A DNA stretch of 64,000 nucleotides. It comes from Strongylocentrotus droebachiensis (taxonomy: Eukaryota > Echinodermata > Echinoidea > Camarodonta > Strongylocentrotidae). Positions 36,547-47,292 of this stretch are shown in pieces (the stretch's first letter is position 1; every line of letters starts with the position of its first letter). Location of the stretch: positions 1 to 64,000 of the forward strand of contig JAVYIG010004939.1 in the NCBI GenBank assembly GCA_035222895.1, given 5' to 3'. The position numbers were made by a program, and so were the translations under genes. The notes beneath the pieces were generated by a model, which was given only the letters and a program-made list of their open reading frames with translations, ran no database searches and had not been told where the DNA came from.

Positions 36547-36823
36547 ATTGCTTGTAAAGCCCGACGCATTTCGGATAGGCTACTATCCATACAGATGGCA
36601 TGATGTAAGTGGCTGGCAAGGATTCATAATTATTGGATGGGCACACTGGGAAAATTGGTTGAAAGACCTATACAAAAGAAAGAGATTTGCTTTCTGCCGC
36701 AAGAAGGAAGAGTAAAGAAAGAAATTAAAGATACCTGGTAACAACGCTTCACCCTTTATGGCAGTTCTGAAAGGCAGAGCGAACCGTGTGAAACGGTCCG
36801 AAACACTGCTCTCGCATATGCCA

Positions 36824-37221
36824 TTAAAGGCATCGTTTAACAATGTTAAATCTGAGAATCTGAGATGCATGGCCCTACTTGTTATCAGTGTCTGTGATAT
36901 GGTGTAATATTGAAGCACTAAACAATTGCGGTTCAAAACGACCATGATCATGAAGTGCCTCAAAAAAGTAAAAATCTTTCAGTGACCGGTTTTACCATAC
37001 TCATTTTCCCCAATAGACTGTAGTGTTATGAAAACCGTTAGGAAAACGAAAAATGAAATTTCGATTTCCAATCATAAATATCTTGATAATCAGACAGGCG
37101 ATCGGCTTGTAAAAGTCATGGGATCCCTGACTGACATGAAGGTTTATAATAATGATTGCAGCTAGAGCTAAATCCAGGATTTTGTTTCAGAATCTGAGGC
37201 AATGTTACCGAGTCACTTTAA
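36824..37221 (+). mobile_element. MITE family E, copy 1
   Basis: TTAA at both borders (36824-36827, 37218-37221). It begins AGGCATCGTTTAACAATG and ends CATTGCC...reading inward as TTAAAGTGACTCGGTAACAT on the other strand. The two ends agree only in part. A second copy lies inverted at 54781-55145, with the same borders. Confidence 0.82.
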
Positions 37222-37285
37222 GAGGGAAGAAAAGCTATCTCAAGGAGATTGGTTGGATATAGTTGGTAGGGGTTTTTATCCGGGA

Positions 37286-37400
37286 ATAATTGTCTCCGGA
37301 ATTGTCCTAGTTAGTAAATAGGCGGGGGCAAGAGTAGTTGTCCGAGAGCCAGGGCATAGCTGTCCGAGGGCGAGGGCATAGTTGTCCGGGATAGTAGTCC
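37286..37400. repeat. Minisatellite of TTGTCC-containing ~22-bp units
   Basis: Repeated AGTTGTCCGRGRGC / GGCATAGYTGTCCGAGGGCG units, four to five imperfect copies. Confidence 0.65.
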
Positions 37401-37401
37401 A

Positions 37402-37653
37402 GGGGGGTGTTTCACAAAGATCCTAAGTTGAACTTATCTCTAAGTTTGACTCAACAATTATGGAAAGCCGTTAGCATCATTTAAAATATTTTGTAAAAGT
37501 CATTTTAAAAGGCATAAAATGTTGATCCAAATCATATTGTCTATTATCAAGGAGATTTCACATTCTTTATTTTAAGGCTACAAATGGCTCTCCATACCAT
37601 TTAAGTCCAACTTAGAGTAAAGTTTGACTTGGGATCTTTGTGAAACATCCCCC
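37402..37653. mobile_element. ~250-bp MITE with GTTTCACAAAGATCC termini
   Basis: TGTTTCACAAAGATCCTAAG on the left pairs with CTTGGGATCTTTGTGAAACA on the right, each preceded by a G run, and AAGTTTGACT / AGTCCAACTT words lie just inside. The type resembles hAT-like MITEs, but the target duplication cannot be set because of the G runs. Confidence 0.78.
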
Positions 37654-37874
37654 AGGAGTTTAGATGACCTAAAGTCTTATGATCTTAAAGAACAGATGTC
37701 TGTTTCGGATGACTTCACGATGACCCGTTTCGTTATCTTCAAATGTCAATCATACAAGAAAATATGATGTAAAATGGAACTTGGTCGTCACGGTCAGGCT
37801 ACTAAGGCACACCTTTTTTCTGATTAGCTCGAGAATCAGCCGGCCCCATATGTATTCCTTAACCTAAAGTTGAG

Positions 37875-38247
37875 TTCTGTTCATGCGAAATTGCGAAGTG
37901 AAAGAAACGGTGTGAAATAGATCAGAAAAGGTTGATCATCTAGCATAACATATAAGAAGTATTGGTGTGTACTGCAAGGTTCTGGAATCATCAAAATGAT
38001 AAGAAATTTGGCCCAGTCTTGGTAAAGTTACAAGCACTGTACACAGAAAGATGTAAATGGGACTACACGAACATGTGGCATAAAAATCGGTCCTGATTTT
38101 TATACTGTTACATGCCGTATTAAGAATATGAAGGCATATGAAGAGCCATGCTTTTCAGGGGACACGTTTTATCTGATGTTCTTCCACACTTGCATAATAA
38201 GAATGATAACGCTCACAAATTATTTGTGAACTCAACCTTCTCTTTAA
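37875..38247. mobile_element. Relative of MITE family A (A2), right end intact
   Basis: The first ~180 bp match 19050-19190 (GGTTCTGGAATCATCAAAAT, ACAGAAAGATGTA), then the sequence differs. The right end is GAACTCAACCTTCTCTTTAA with TTAA at 38244-38247. The left end is missing. Confidence 0.7.
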
Positions 38248-38573
38248 GTTCCATGATGAATTACGACAGTAAGTTCAACTGACAAACATGACTAGACAAA
38301 TCAAGTACCTGATTGAATGTACCATTTTGTGTAAATGAAAAATGAGAAAAATAGAGAAGAGAGAATTTTAAATTGGAAGCGTGTGTGTGTATTTGGTTTT
38401 TATAGACGTGTATCAATCATCCGAAAGACGTGATCTCAGATCCGAACCTGCGTCCCTGGGTTAATCTGTTTGTAACTTCCATTGTTAGCTGGATTACAGG
38501 CGCACGCCACGACGCCTAGTCAAGCAACAGGAGGCCGTAAAGTTAAGCACTCTCAGTTACCATTTTATGTTCA
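38248..38573 (+). repeat. Repeat unit U, copy 1 (occupied by a SINE)
   Basis: A ~185-bp segment bounded by TTAA on both sides, GTTCCATGATGAATTACGAC to CACTCTCAGTTACCATTTTA. It is split by the SINE at 38381-38521. Copy 2 at 40400-40584 is unsplit. Confidence 0.8.
38381..38521 (-). mobile_element. tRNA-type SINE with (CA)n tail
   Basis: Flanked by AAGC (38377-38380 and 38522-38525), a short target duplication; the paralogous unit at 40.5 kb shows the empty site. On the minus strand it has a B-box-like GGTTCGGATC (inside 38435-38450), an A-box-like TGGCGTGCGCCTG, and ends in (CA)n. Its tail ...TGATTGATACACGT is shared with 43212-43415. Confidence 0.78.
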
Positions 38574-38577
38574 TTAA

Positions 38578-38665
38578 AGGGATAGTTGGGTTCTGTTGCA
38601 GAGGGCGCTACACAATTTTTTTTTGGTGAGATAATGAAAAACTGAGTGTCAAATGTGTTTGTTTG
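38578..38665 (-). repeat. Terminal fragment of MITE family B
   Basis: Starts at TTAA (38574-38577) with AGGGATAGTTGGGTTCTG and continues GGCGCTACACAA and GAGATAATGAAAAACTGAGT. It matches the right end of the 6911-7493 element in reverse. Confidence 0.8.
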
Positions 38666-38861
38666 TTTGTTTGTTAGTTTTATTTCCACTTTTTCATATC
38701 AATACAAAGAAACATACAAATAAATATAATGAATAACATGTAAGTTTGACAAAGTTTGTTTCTAGTTAAAATAAAAGTTTCATACTGTTACAAAAGGAAA
38801 AAGCAGGAGACCACATGTCGTAAGCGTAAATGCTTGAACATGACCGTGGCCTCTGCCGAGT
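38666..38861. other. LINE-tail-like sequence
   Basis: (GTTT)n followed by TTTATTTCC resembles the 3' end of a LINE on the minus strand. No coding part is attached. Confidence 0.35.
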
Positions 38862-39644
38862 TAATGCTACGTTTACACTATGTTCCCGGCGGCCACGGCA
38901 ACCACGTTTCAGGCCACCGTGGACGAAACAGGATTGACGTGACACAACGCGGGGGACCGTATGGGCAAACGTGACAGGCCGTGATTGCCGTGGATACCGT
39001 GTCAGATTTTTAAACTGTCAACAAATATGCCACGGCAGTCACGGTGCGGATGAGAAACCTAGTAGGCCGTAATAAACCGGGGTGAACGTAACAAAACGTG
39101 ACAGTCCGTAATAGGCCGTAACAAACTTGGGGTGGTCCGTAGTGGGACGGTTTAAGCGCCCGGCACGCTACGGCGCGTTGCGTTCTACTACGGTCTGACA
39201 CAACGCGAGGTCTCAGAATACCATGATTGCTATTGCTTGGGAGACCTTCTTTTTATACCGCCGGCACAAACGTGCTCCAAAGCTGCCCTGCGTCCACGTT
39301 TCATCCGTACAAAGCCTTGACAGAACGTGAAAAACGTGTCAGACCTTGATCAGAACGTGGGAAACGTGAGGGACCCCATCAAAACGTGACGGGCCGGGAG
39401 GGAACGTTCTGGCATCCGTGGTAGAACGCGGGCCGAACCGTAGTGCGCCTTGGAGCCTCCGGGACTCAGCATCCCCTTCCCCCCACGGACCGTCACGGAT
39501 ACCGTGGTAGACCGTGAGAAAACTTGGCAAGACGTAACAAAACTTGAATCCAGAGATAAAATTGGTCTAAATCCTACGGCGCACTACGTTTCGGGCAAAC
39601 GGGGCTGCCGTGGCCGCCGGGAACATAGTGTAAACGTAGCATAA
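38862..39644. mobile_element. PIF/Harbinger-like MITE with 40-bp termini
   Basis: Element 38865-39641 with TAA on each side (38862-38864, 39642-39644). TGCTACGTTTACACTATGTT at the left end is exactly inverted at the right end, and identity continues through GGCGGCCACGGC. A 3-bp TAA target duplication is the Harbinger rule. The interior is unusual: a CG-rich string of short words such as AACGTGACAGGCCGT and ACCGTGAT, on both strands, without a reading frame. Confidence 0.82.
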
Positions 39645-39749
39645 CAAAATATAAAAAAACCCATGCAACTGCATTGTATTCAATGTTAAATAAGATATAA
39701 GTGAAGTGATTAAAAGTAAGCATGGCTGAATTAATTTTGAGGACACTTT

Positions 39750-40020
39750 TTTTTTTTTTTTTTGGTCTCGAAATTTGAAAATTTGACATTTTGCTCCGTT
39801 GGGGGGGGGGGGGGGGGGTAAGGTCACCTTTTTTAGGTCAGCCATGGGAATATTTTTTTTTTTTTTTTTAAATAATAATAAAAAAATAAAAAAATCCAGA
39901 GGGGGGGGGGGGGTATTAGGGGGGTTATGGGGGGGTTTACACACATAAAAATACCAAAGGGGGTTTAACCCCCCAAATCCCCCCCCCCTCCCCCCCTCCC
40001 CCCCCCCCCCCCCCCCCCTG
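39750..40020. repeat. Poly-T, poly-G and poly-C tracts
   Basis: Alternating homopolymers (T about 39748, G about 39800, T about 39855, G about 39901, C about 39979-40018). The last is followed by TGTGTACGCGCCTGCA, the inverted G-tract motif. Confidence 0.9.
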
Positions 40021-40045
40021 TGTACGCGCCTGCAACCACCTAAGT

Positions 40046-40399
40046 AGCAGCCTGATTTTCAGACATTTTACCGAATGGTCGAACGTTTTTGTGCTGCACA
40101 AAGATTCAATCAGTTTAATTTTGGCCATTACAAGTAGTGGGTTGTTGATGTAGACAAATGCTCATGGACCTGTTACAGCTCATTTCATGTATGATATTAC
40201 CTCAGAAAAAAAGATGTCAGTCAGTCACTCAATAGTGTCTGACAGTGAAGTCTAGAAGGTAAACGTGTTTCCTTGCATAATTTGAATGCTAGGACACTGC
40301 TAATGTTTAAATTTCACAGGACATACATGACATATTCATAATGCCTACAAAGGTTTACATAATTTGTTGCTGGTTGCAAAATGGACATAGCATCTTTAA
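40046..40399 (-). repeat. MITE family C, partial copy
   Basis: Matches 63120-63462 (TCAATAGTGTCTGACAGTGA, TGAAGTCTAG, GACATACATGACATATTCAT) and ends at TTAA 40396-40399. One terminus is missing. Confidence 0.85.
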
Positions 40400-40584
40400 G
40401 TTCCATGATAAATTGCGACATTAAGAACCAGTGACAAGCATGACTAGACAGATCAATCACATATTGATTGGATGTATTATTTTGTGTAAATGAAAACTGA
40501 GAAAAATGAAGATGAGTGAATTTTAAATTGAAAGCAACAGGAGGGCCGTAAAGTTAAGCACTCTCAGTCACCATTTTATGTACA
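40400..40584 (+). repeat. Repeat unit U, copy 2 (empty SINE site)
   Basis: Same segment as 38248-38573 without the SINE: TTTTAAATTGAAAGCAACAG crosses the insertion point. Bounded by TTAA at 40396-40399 and 40585-40588. Confidence 0.8.
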
Positions 40585-40588
40585 TTAA

Positions 40589-41033
40589 CGAATAAATACA
40601 TATATATATATATATATATAAAGACATTTGCAATTGACATTACTAGATAGCGTGCTTTCCCTCCCCCCTCCCCCTTTCCTTTCTAGACAGAACGAAATTT
40701 TTATTTCAAGTTGCCTAAACTTTTAGATTAATCAATAAAAACACATTCGAGAATCGTTCTTTTTGACAAAAAGGACGAATGCCTCCTCTTTTTTATCTGG
40801 TAACGCCAGTCTTCAATTATTGAGCAGTGACTTTGGCTAGCTTCTTCTATTCTTGAAACGCAGGAGAGGTATACAATTCTTTTCCCTCGAGACGGAGCCT
40901 CGAGACCACTTTCATCTTGAAGGCATTGTAATTTGTATTACCACAAGTTCACGAACGATTGAACATGTTCTGCGATGTTCATGTCTAATCATCAGAGACC
41001 AATATTACCTAACTTATTAGCTATCACCTCTCT

Positions 41034-41078
<45 letters not shown>

Positions 41079-41120
41079 CATCTCTCTCCCTCTCTTTCCA
41101 CGTCTCTCTCTCTCCCTCTT

Positions 41121-41152
<32 letters not shown>

Positions 41153-41853
41153 CATCTTAGCAGCTTTAGACGTTCAAATTTGCTTATATTTGTTCTGCCT
41201 CATTAGTGATCATGTTACCAACTACGTGAGGATCATGCATGACATATTATGACAGAGGAGAATTTGTATTGCATAAAATTCCACCCACTCCCCCATGCAG
41301 TGCGAGGGCAATTTAGATGTCCCCCCCCCCCCCGGTAGTGCTTAAAGAAATAACGTGCTTTAAAATTTAGTAGAAATTTAAAAAAAATAATTATAGTCCA
41401 TTTTAAAATATGAAATACGTACATTTAAAACTAACAAGCTCTACGTAGAATGTTAAAAGATGGGGATAACTACGGTTCATTTACCTCATTTCAACACTTT
41501 TCCGTCATTTTTTGTTAGCCATTCACATTCCTCCCATTAATATCTCAATGCCCATAGGACGAGACGCAAATATAACTGACATATTACCAAGAATAAATAA
41601 AATAAACAGATACGATTCCAATATTTTGACCCTATCTTAATGCATGTGCTGTTTTCCTCTTTTTGACCCACCCCCCCCCCCTTCCTTCTTTTCTCCCAGC
41701 TCAACTATTTTTGCCACTGTTCATGATAGAAATGCCAATCGAAGGACGTACAATCGTGTCAATAATATATCTGTGCCAATGTCACGTACCAGATGCAGAA
41801 TCGACACCGATCATCATCGACTGGGGATGCACACCCATTCTTAAAGATAAGTT
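40589..41853. other. Spacer with simple repeats
   Basis: (TA)n at 40601-40620, (CT)n at 41035-41155, C run at 41321-41334 and again at 41670-41681. No gene recognised. Confidence 0.55.
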
Positions 41854-42297
41854 AGCCTTTTCACACACAGCTAAAATTCTATAAACATGATTAGTATAAA
41901 CGTGTTTGAAACGTGTTTAAACTAATCACGAGCCTTTCACACACAGAAATTTCGGTGCGATCGTTAATCGTTTCGTGATTAATACTGCTCGTAAAATGCG
42001 CAGTAGTGCCATTGCGCATGGAAGGTCATGTCACATCAATCAAAGCGCACGCTCCATCCAGTTTAAACACGAATAACCTTTCACACACAAAATGTCAAGC
42101 TCACTAGATACGAACTTCGTATCTGCAGCCTGCTTTTAGGGGCGTATGGATCGCGACTTCGTATCTATCCTAACATCGTATAAACGATGTTCACACTGGG
42201 AAATTTTGTCTATAAACATGTTTAAAACTGTTGAGTTAAACACGTTGATTCTAATCATCTCTAGATACGATGAATTTTAGCTGTGTGTGAAAAGGCT
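41854..42297. mobile_element. ~444-bp MITE with AGCCTTTTCACACACAGC termini
   Basis: The left end AGCCTTTTCACACACAGCTA is inverted exactly at 42278-42297. TTTCACACAC recurs inside (about 41934, 42079). Interior mini-palindromes include GATACGAACTTCGTATC (about 42107) and AACATCGTATAAACGATGTT (42173). No coding frame. Confidence 0.85.
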
Positions 42298-42389
42298 GCT
42301 AGTCATGCAACTACATTTTGATAGAAACTGCATGGAAGCGAATGGAGAAAAAAAGAAAGTTGGTTATCTGGTAAATAAGAATCGATTTA

Positions 42390-42688
42390 TACTCGGAGGT
42401 TTTGGAATCGTCAATATGATAAGAAATTGACGCAGTTTTGCCAAAATAGTCACATGCACTGTACACACAAATGCATGTATTGGACTACATCAAAATATGA
42501 GGCATGACAGTTTGATGCACACGCCTTAATACGCTATCTCTCTTCAGACTTCAAATGATGAGGTTAAAGAGCCATCCTTTTAAATGGCACTTTTGTCTAT
42601 GTTTTTTTGCTTCAACATCAACATAAGAATAATGAAAAAGCTCGAAACTTATTCTTCACCTTTTGCCAGAAGCTAACCTTCTCTTTAA
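42390..42688. repeat. Diverged relative of MITE family A (A2)
   Basis: TTTTGGAATCGTCAATATGA and later TGCACTGTACACACAAATGC correspond to family A/A2. The right end GCTAACCTTCTCTTTAA has TTAA at 42685-42688. The left end is not clear. Confidence 0.6.
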
Positions 42689-43211
42689 GAGTATAAGTCA
42701 TCAAGAGAGGAAATAGGTCGGAAATAATGGATGAGGGTTAATAAAGGTGCTTTATGATTCTCCATGGGAATCACATCTCATTGGAAGACGAGAAAGTAAT
42801 CAACTGATCATGACTGGAATAAATATCGGATCTCCACCTGATGCGATGGTCCATCTCAAGGTTTAGATAGGGGGGTTATGGGGCAACAGACGCAATGATC
42901 ACGAGCGCCAATGTATATATGACGCAGGCACACGAGGCCTTCTTTCGATTTCGCTATTTCTTGCGCTAATCAAGCCTAGAAGGGCAATAAGTACATGTGG
43001 ACGTATTTCAATGCAATGTTTTCTTGGTTCATTTTCTGTCACATTTTCTGCAATCTTCCCTCTTACGTATCGAATTGTATATAAATTGTCAGTTGGTGAC
43101 GTAGCCCTACGTCACCAAAATGACGCTTCGTCTGCAATGGGCAGAAGCATGGTATGGTGCATACAGTCATAATCAAGTGATTATTCTGGTATGTGTGCGG
43201 TTGTGTATGTG
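42689..43211. other. Spacer
   Basis: No recognisable gene or repeat family. Confidence 0.4.
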
Positions 43212-43415
43212 GGTGTGTGTGTCTTTGTAATTAGGTTTTGACACACGTTTATCAATCAGATATGATTAATTACGGCTAGGGAACGACCTTTACCGTCATA
43301 ATCCGAAATACGTGACTTAATTTCGAACCGGGTTCCGTCTAAGTCAGCTGGTAGGCGAAGACAGGGAGCTGACAAAAAGAACGTACGGTTAGACCAACTA
43401 ACATCTCCTTTTTGG
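43212..43415 (-). mobile_element. tRNA-type SINE related to 38.4 kb
   Basis: On the minus strand: an A-box-like TTAGTTGGTCTAACC (about 43388-43402), a B-box-like CCCGGTTCGAAAT (about 43321-43335), then a body that ends TGATTGATAAACGTG and (CA)n. The tail matches the SINE at 38381-38521. Confidence 0.7.
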
Positions 43416-43557
43416 GTGCTTGCCAAAGTTGCCCTCAATACGGCCTATATGACACCCATTAATCGAACCAAGAGAACACAATAATTCAATCCAACTCAGA
43501 AGGGTCTGTAACAAATGATCTATTTTGTATTCATTATTTTCAATCATCCATGTAACC

Positions 43558-43802
43558 TGGTGTGTTGGCTCAGTCAGTAGAGCGTCCGCCTCACAACCGG
43601 GAGGTCGTGGTTTCGAACCTCGGCCGCGTCATACCAAAAGACGTTAAAAGACGGGAATTGCTGCTACCTTGTTTGGCGTTCAACAATAGGGAAAGAGCAA
43701 CGTCGATCTGGCGCTGCTCAGTGGCTGCCGGGCTCACGATCAATTGTGCAAAAAGAATTTCCATTTTCGGTTTAATTTAATAAGATTATCATTATCATCA
43801 CG
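43558..43802 (+). mobile_element. tRNA-derived SINE, plus strand
   Basis: The head folds as a tRNA: D-arm GCTCAGTCAGTAGAGC, anticodon arm around CTCACAA (a Val-type CAC triplet), and T-arm CGTGG-TTTCGAA-CCTCG. Acceptor ends pair only with G-U pairs and two extra bases, so a working tRNA is unlikely. A ~150-bp body follows (GAAAGAGCAACGTCGATCTG, TGCTCAGTGGCTGCCGGGCT), ending in ATTATCATTATCATCA. Confidence 0.75.
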
Positions 43803-45596
43803 TTTTTAATTCCAGTTTGATCTAAATATAGAAATGAAGAAGAAATAAACGTTCGTGGCCGTGCCAATATTCTTTTTATCAGACAAAATAGGACCAGTAA
43901 AACCAGTAAATTTCACATAAATGACAAAATTAGAACATAATATAAAATAAATAATATAAAGTATGACATTATACAATCAACTCTCTTTAAAGACGTGGAA
44001 ATTTATTGTATTAAATGGTAGGTTAAACATTAAAGGAACTGCTAAGTGTACAAAATGGAAAGTGGGTGAAATGAACATGAGTTCACATAAAGAATAGACG
44101 AAGTGGATATGAACAAATCCTTGAAAAAAATTAGACTTTGATGAATTGCTATTGGACCAAATTAGACCTTCAAAAATATGGGTCAGGACTAATTTAATTT
44201 AATAATTTGAATAATGCACAAAGGAATTTCTTTTCCCACTGCATTTCCTGATGTAATACATGGGCAAGACAGATGGCTCTCCAAGGAAGGCCGGATAAAT
44301 TCGTCAGTTTCAGCAAATTTAGGTGATGCCCTCTGTCTTTTAGCAGTTGCCATGGTAACGACGCTATCGTGAGGCTTTTAGGGCAGGAGCAAAATCAATT
44401 TCAAATCATATTCCTGGCAGGGGTGTTGAATACGTCACGAAAACAAAGCGAAGTGTAGAGAGCTACACGCCCTTGAGAGTTACATCTTGTGATGAAGTAG
44501 TGTTGCCCTCTTGCAATGTTTAAACTTTTAAAAGGTAAAAAAAAGAATGCCACCGTGTTAACCTACTACTTTGACATACAAGGACTACACGGTCGACGGG
44601 GGAAATGTAGCAAGCATTTATGTTCACCGTAAACTAGTTGTTTATTGGTGAGCAGTATATATTTCAAAGTTTGGTGGCGTTTGATCAGGGAAACAAACGT
44701 GATGAACTGAGACGAAAATACCCGACGGACTTGCTATGAAACGGAATTGATGAGTGATGATAAGATCCATATAGGAACCCCACCCCCGCAGTAATTAACA
44801 AAATAATGCCACGATTCCCCAATTGTCCGCAAATTGTCCTCGGATGTCCAGATAATGTGTCCATCTTCCTTCAAACCGTCAAGCGTACACAGTCTAATGA
44901 GGACGAGTCAGTCAGCGTGGGAATAACACGCCGTCAGAATAACGAATTTTACCTCAGTCATACCCCAACCGACTCCGCACCGTATCCACACGAGGAAATT
45001 TTGTTTCCAATTCGGTATATTTCGGTCTGTGGTCGGTCTGGGGTTGGTATTGTTGGTATGCATAAGGTTTTATAATCAGAGCAACGAATCGTGATTATAT
45101 AATACCTCGGTCAGACCGCCACATAGCTAGACTCTGCAATGATTCAAATCCAACCCATTCTTTTCCATGTTTTCCAGACGACATTATTCGAGAAAATGTA
45201 ATATTTTGATCGGTTTGTTGTCGATCTGTCGTCAGTCTGGTGTCAATCTTGTCCGTGTGGCTGGGGGTATTACAGATGGATAGAACAGTGAATCGTAACC
45301 GTGTTAGTTGCACGTGCAGTAGGCTATAAATCTCTTTTCAAAGAAAAGGATAATTAAACAAAATGACTGTAAGTGAGTATTCGTCTCACGGGCAATGACT
45401 AGCTGCAAGAGTGAATCATTATCATTAATGCGCCATCAACGGCAGATTGACCTTTACCTCCGTCGTGTTCGAATAAAGAGTTACAAAGGAATGGTGTGTC
45501 GGAGCAAGGAGGCGTTCTCGGAACAGTAACACCATGAAATTACATGCATCTTATCACGTGACATGCAGTGGAGTAGGTACAGGGGAAAACCCCTAC
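43803..45596. other. Spacer
   Basis: An 89-codon frame at 44806-45075 has no recognisable domain. GGTCTG-rich words near 45020-45050 and 45205-45260 may belong to a decayed repeat. Confidence 0.4.
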
Positions 45597-45845
45597 ACCC
45601 ACACCCACACCCACACATAGAAGGGGAGGGGATAGATAATGATGAAAGTGAAGACGAGAGAGGGCATCGGGAAAGAGAGATAGGGATGGAGATAGGGAGA
45701 GAAAGAAAGAGAGATGAGAAGATACAGAGAGAGAGAGAGAGAGAGGGAAAGAAAGATAGATATAGATAGAGGAAGAGATAAAGACAGAAATATAAAGATA
45801 GATAGATATAGAATGAGAGAGAGAGAGAGAGAGAGGGGAAAGGGA
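45597..45845. repeat. (CACACC)n and (GA)n simple repeats
   Basis: A short ACACCC run (45597-45617), then GA/GATA-rich sequence to 45839. Confidence 0.85.
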
Positions 45846-46242
45846 ATGTAAAAAGAAGATATATCTCTCATTATCATCACTGTAATCAACTCATATTTTC
45901 ATCCACCTTTTTATCCAATCCACCTCCCCCCCCCCCCCCCTCCATAAAGCCAGGGCCCTCTAAATGGATAGGCTCAGGCTACGCCACTGGCCATTTTATG
46001 CATGTTTATTCTCCTACCAACTCAGAATACAAAACTAATTTGTCTAGGATATTGATGAGGATCATTCGATGGGAGGGTATAATTTTTTAGCAATCACACG
46101 ATCACCCAATTGATATTCAACTTCTGTCTTTTGCAACTTTCAACTCATGATGACGGAATCATTTTCAGACGAGTGACGCTGACTCAACAAGTATAGGGAT
46201 ATAATGACGGTCCTACCTTTTCCCTACGGAAACAGTTTGAGT
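45846..46242. other. Spacer with C tract and inverted G-tract motif
   Basis: A C run (45927-45940) is followed 40 bases later by CTACGCCACTGGCC, the inverted form of the motif near other G tracts. Confidence 0.5.
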
Positions 46243-46455
46243 TTAAAGCCCCTCTAAAGTGTTGGGAGCCCCAAATTCGCCAAAAATTTTATGGCAAAAA
46301 TTTCACTTAAATTGTCTCATAACGTGAAAAAGGATGTCATTTCAGATAACACTTTCTGCAAGGATATTCAAAACAAATGTGTTTGAAGTCTTTTTTTTTT
46401 AAATGAAAGAGTACACAATTTAGGTTGTCTGCGTACAACAGAAAACCCAATTTCT
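46243..46455. repeat. Half copy of fold-back element P3
   Basis: Starts TTAAAGCCCCTCTAAAGTGT and runs parallel to 30326-30500 (TTAAATTGTCTCATAA, GGATGTCATTTCAGATA). The second arm is absent, leaving a single-arm derivative. Confidence 0.75.
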
Positions 46456-47009
46456 TTTATCAATATTTGTATAATACAATATTATTATTTAATGATAAAT
46501 GAGGGGGAGGATGACTTTTTAATACCCTCTGTTCCAATAATCGTTTTCTCCTATAATTCTGATTTTGATAAAAGGAAATTGATATTGGGATGGACGACCC
46601 CATATAAAAATAAAAAAAATGAGCATGTGCTGCGGTTACTCTGTGATAAAAAAACTGTCTGGAAGCAATTAGGTTAATAACGCTAATTAAAAAGATCGAT
46701 TAATTATCCAAATGAACAGACATTGACCCAATATTGCCAAAGGTCTCATGCACTGCACATGGATGGATAAACAGGTGTAAAGGACCTCACACTTATTTGG
46801 CCTGAAAGTTGTGTCCATGAATTATACATCTATTAAACTTCGGACATGTACTCTATTAACACAGTAGCACACACGTCACTTTGCCCTAGAATTCAAAACC
46901 AATTCGATTTCATTCGATATTCAGTGAGGAAAAAAATTATTTCATTTTTGGTCACACAGTCTTGACATGTTAGACATATTTCTATCGGGGCAGCACCAGG
47001 AGCGTCACA
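46456..47009. other. Spacer
   Basis: A weak family A-like patch near 46715-46790 (ATGCACTGCACATGGATGGA). Nothing else recognised. Confidence 0.35.
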
Positions 47010-47064
47010 ACGTGACGGACATGTGCGCTATATAAGAAGCCACCATTATTATTATTATTCATTT
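47010..47064 (+). repeat. 3' tail of a SINE or LINE with (ATT)n
   Basis: ATGTGCGCTATATAAGAAGC followed by (ATT)n. This is the style of tail also seen, degenerate, at 14056-14090 (TTGCGCAATATAAATACTTT) and inverted in the SINE at 60738-60950. Confidence 0.5.
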
Positions 47065-47271
47065 TGAGTTTCCTCATCTAATTTTGATCTTATGAAAGGA
47101 AGTTTTCGGGTGGGACTGTGATAGGGTGGAATTTTACATACTCCAAGAAAAAATAGTCGTGCTCTTAAACATCGCGATAAATTCATGTCTGGCCTCCGTT
47201 ATATAAAACCTAGCATTGATTGTAACTGTCTATTTGCTTTGTGTTGTACTGTTTGTACAGGGTGAACACCT

Positions 47272-47292
47272 GGGGGGGGGGGGGGGGGGGTC
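47272..47292. repeat. Poly-G tract
   Basis: An uninterrupted G run of about 19 bases. Confidence 0.9.

Noticed and set aside
38445-38520. 7SL RNA-derived sequence (resemblance to GGCGCGCGCCTGTAATCC of primate Alu)
   Set aside because: The match is short and coincides with an A box, and a downstream B box fits a tRNA-type promoter better.
43558-43632. Functional tRNA-Val (CAC) gene
   Set aside because: The acceptor stem needs several G-U pairs and two extra bases, and it is continuous with a SINE body and tail.
44806-45075. 89-codon frame
   Set aside because: No similarity to a known family that I can see; consistent with chance in mixed-composition DNA.
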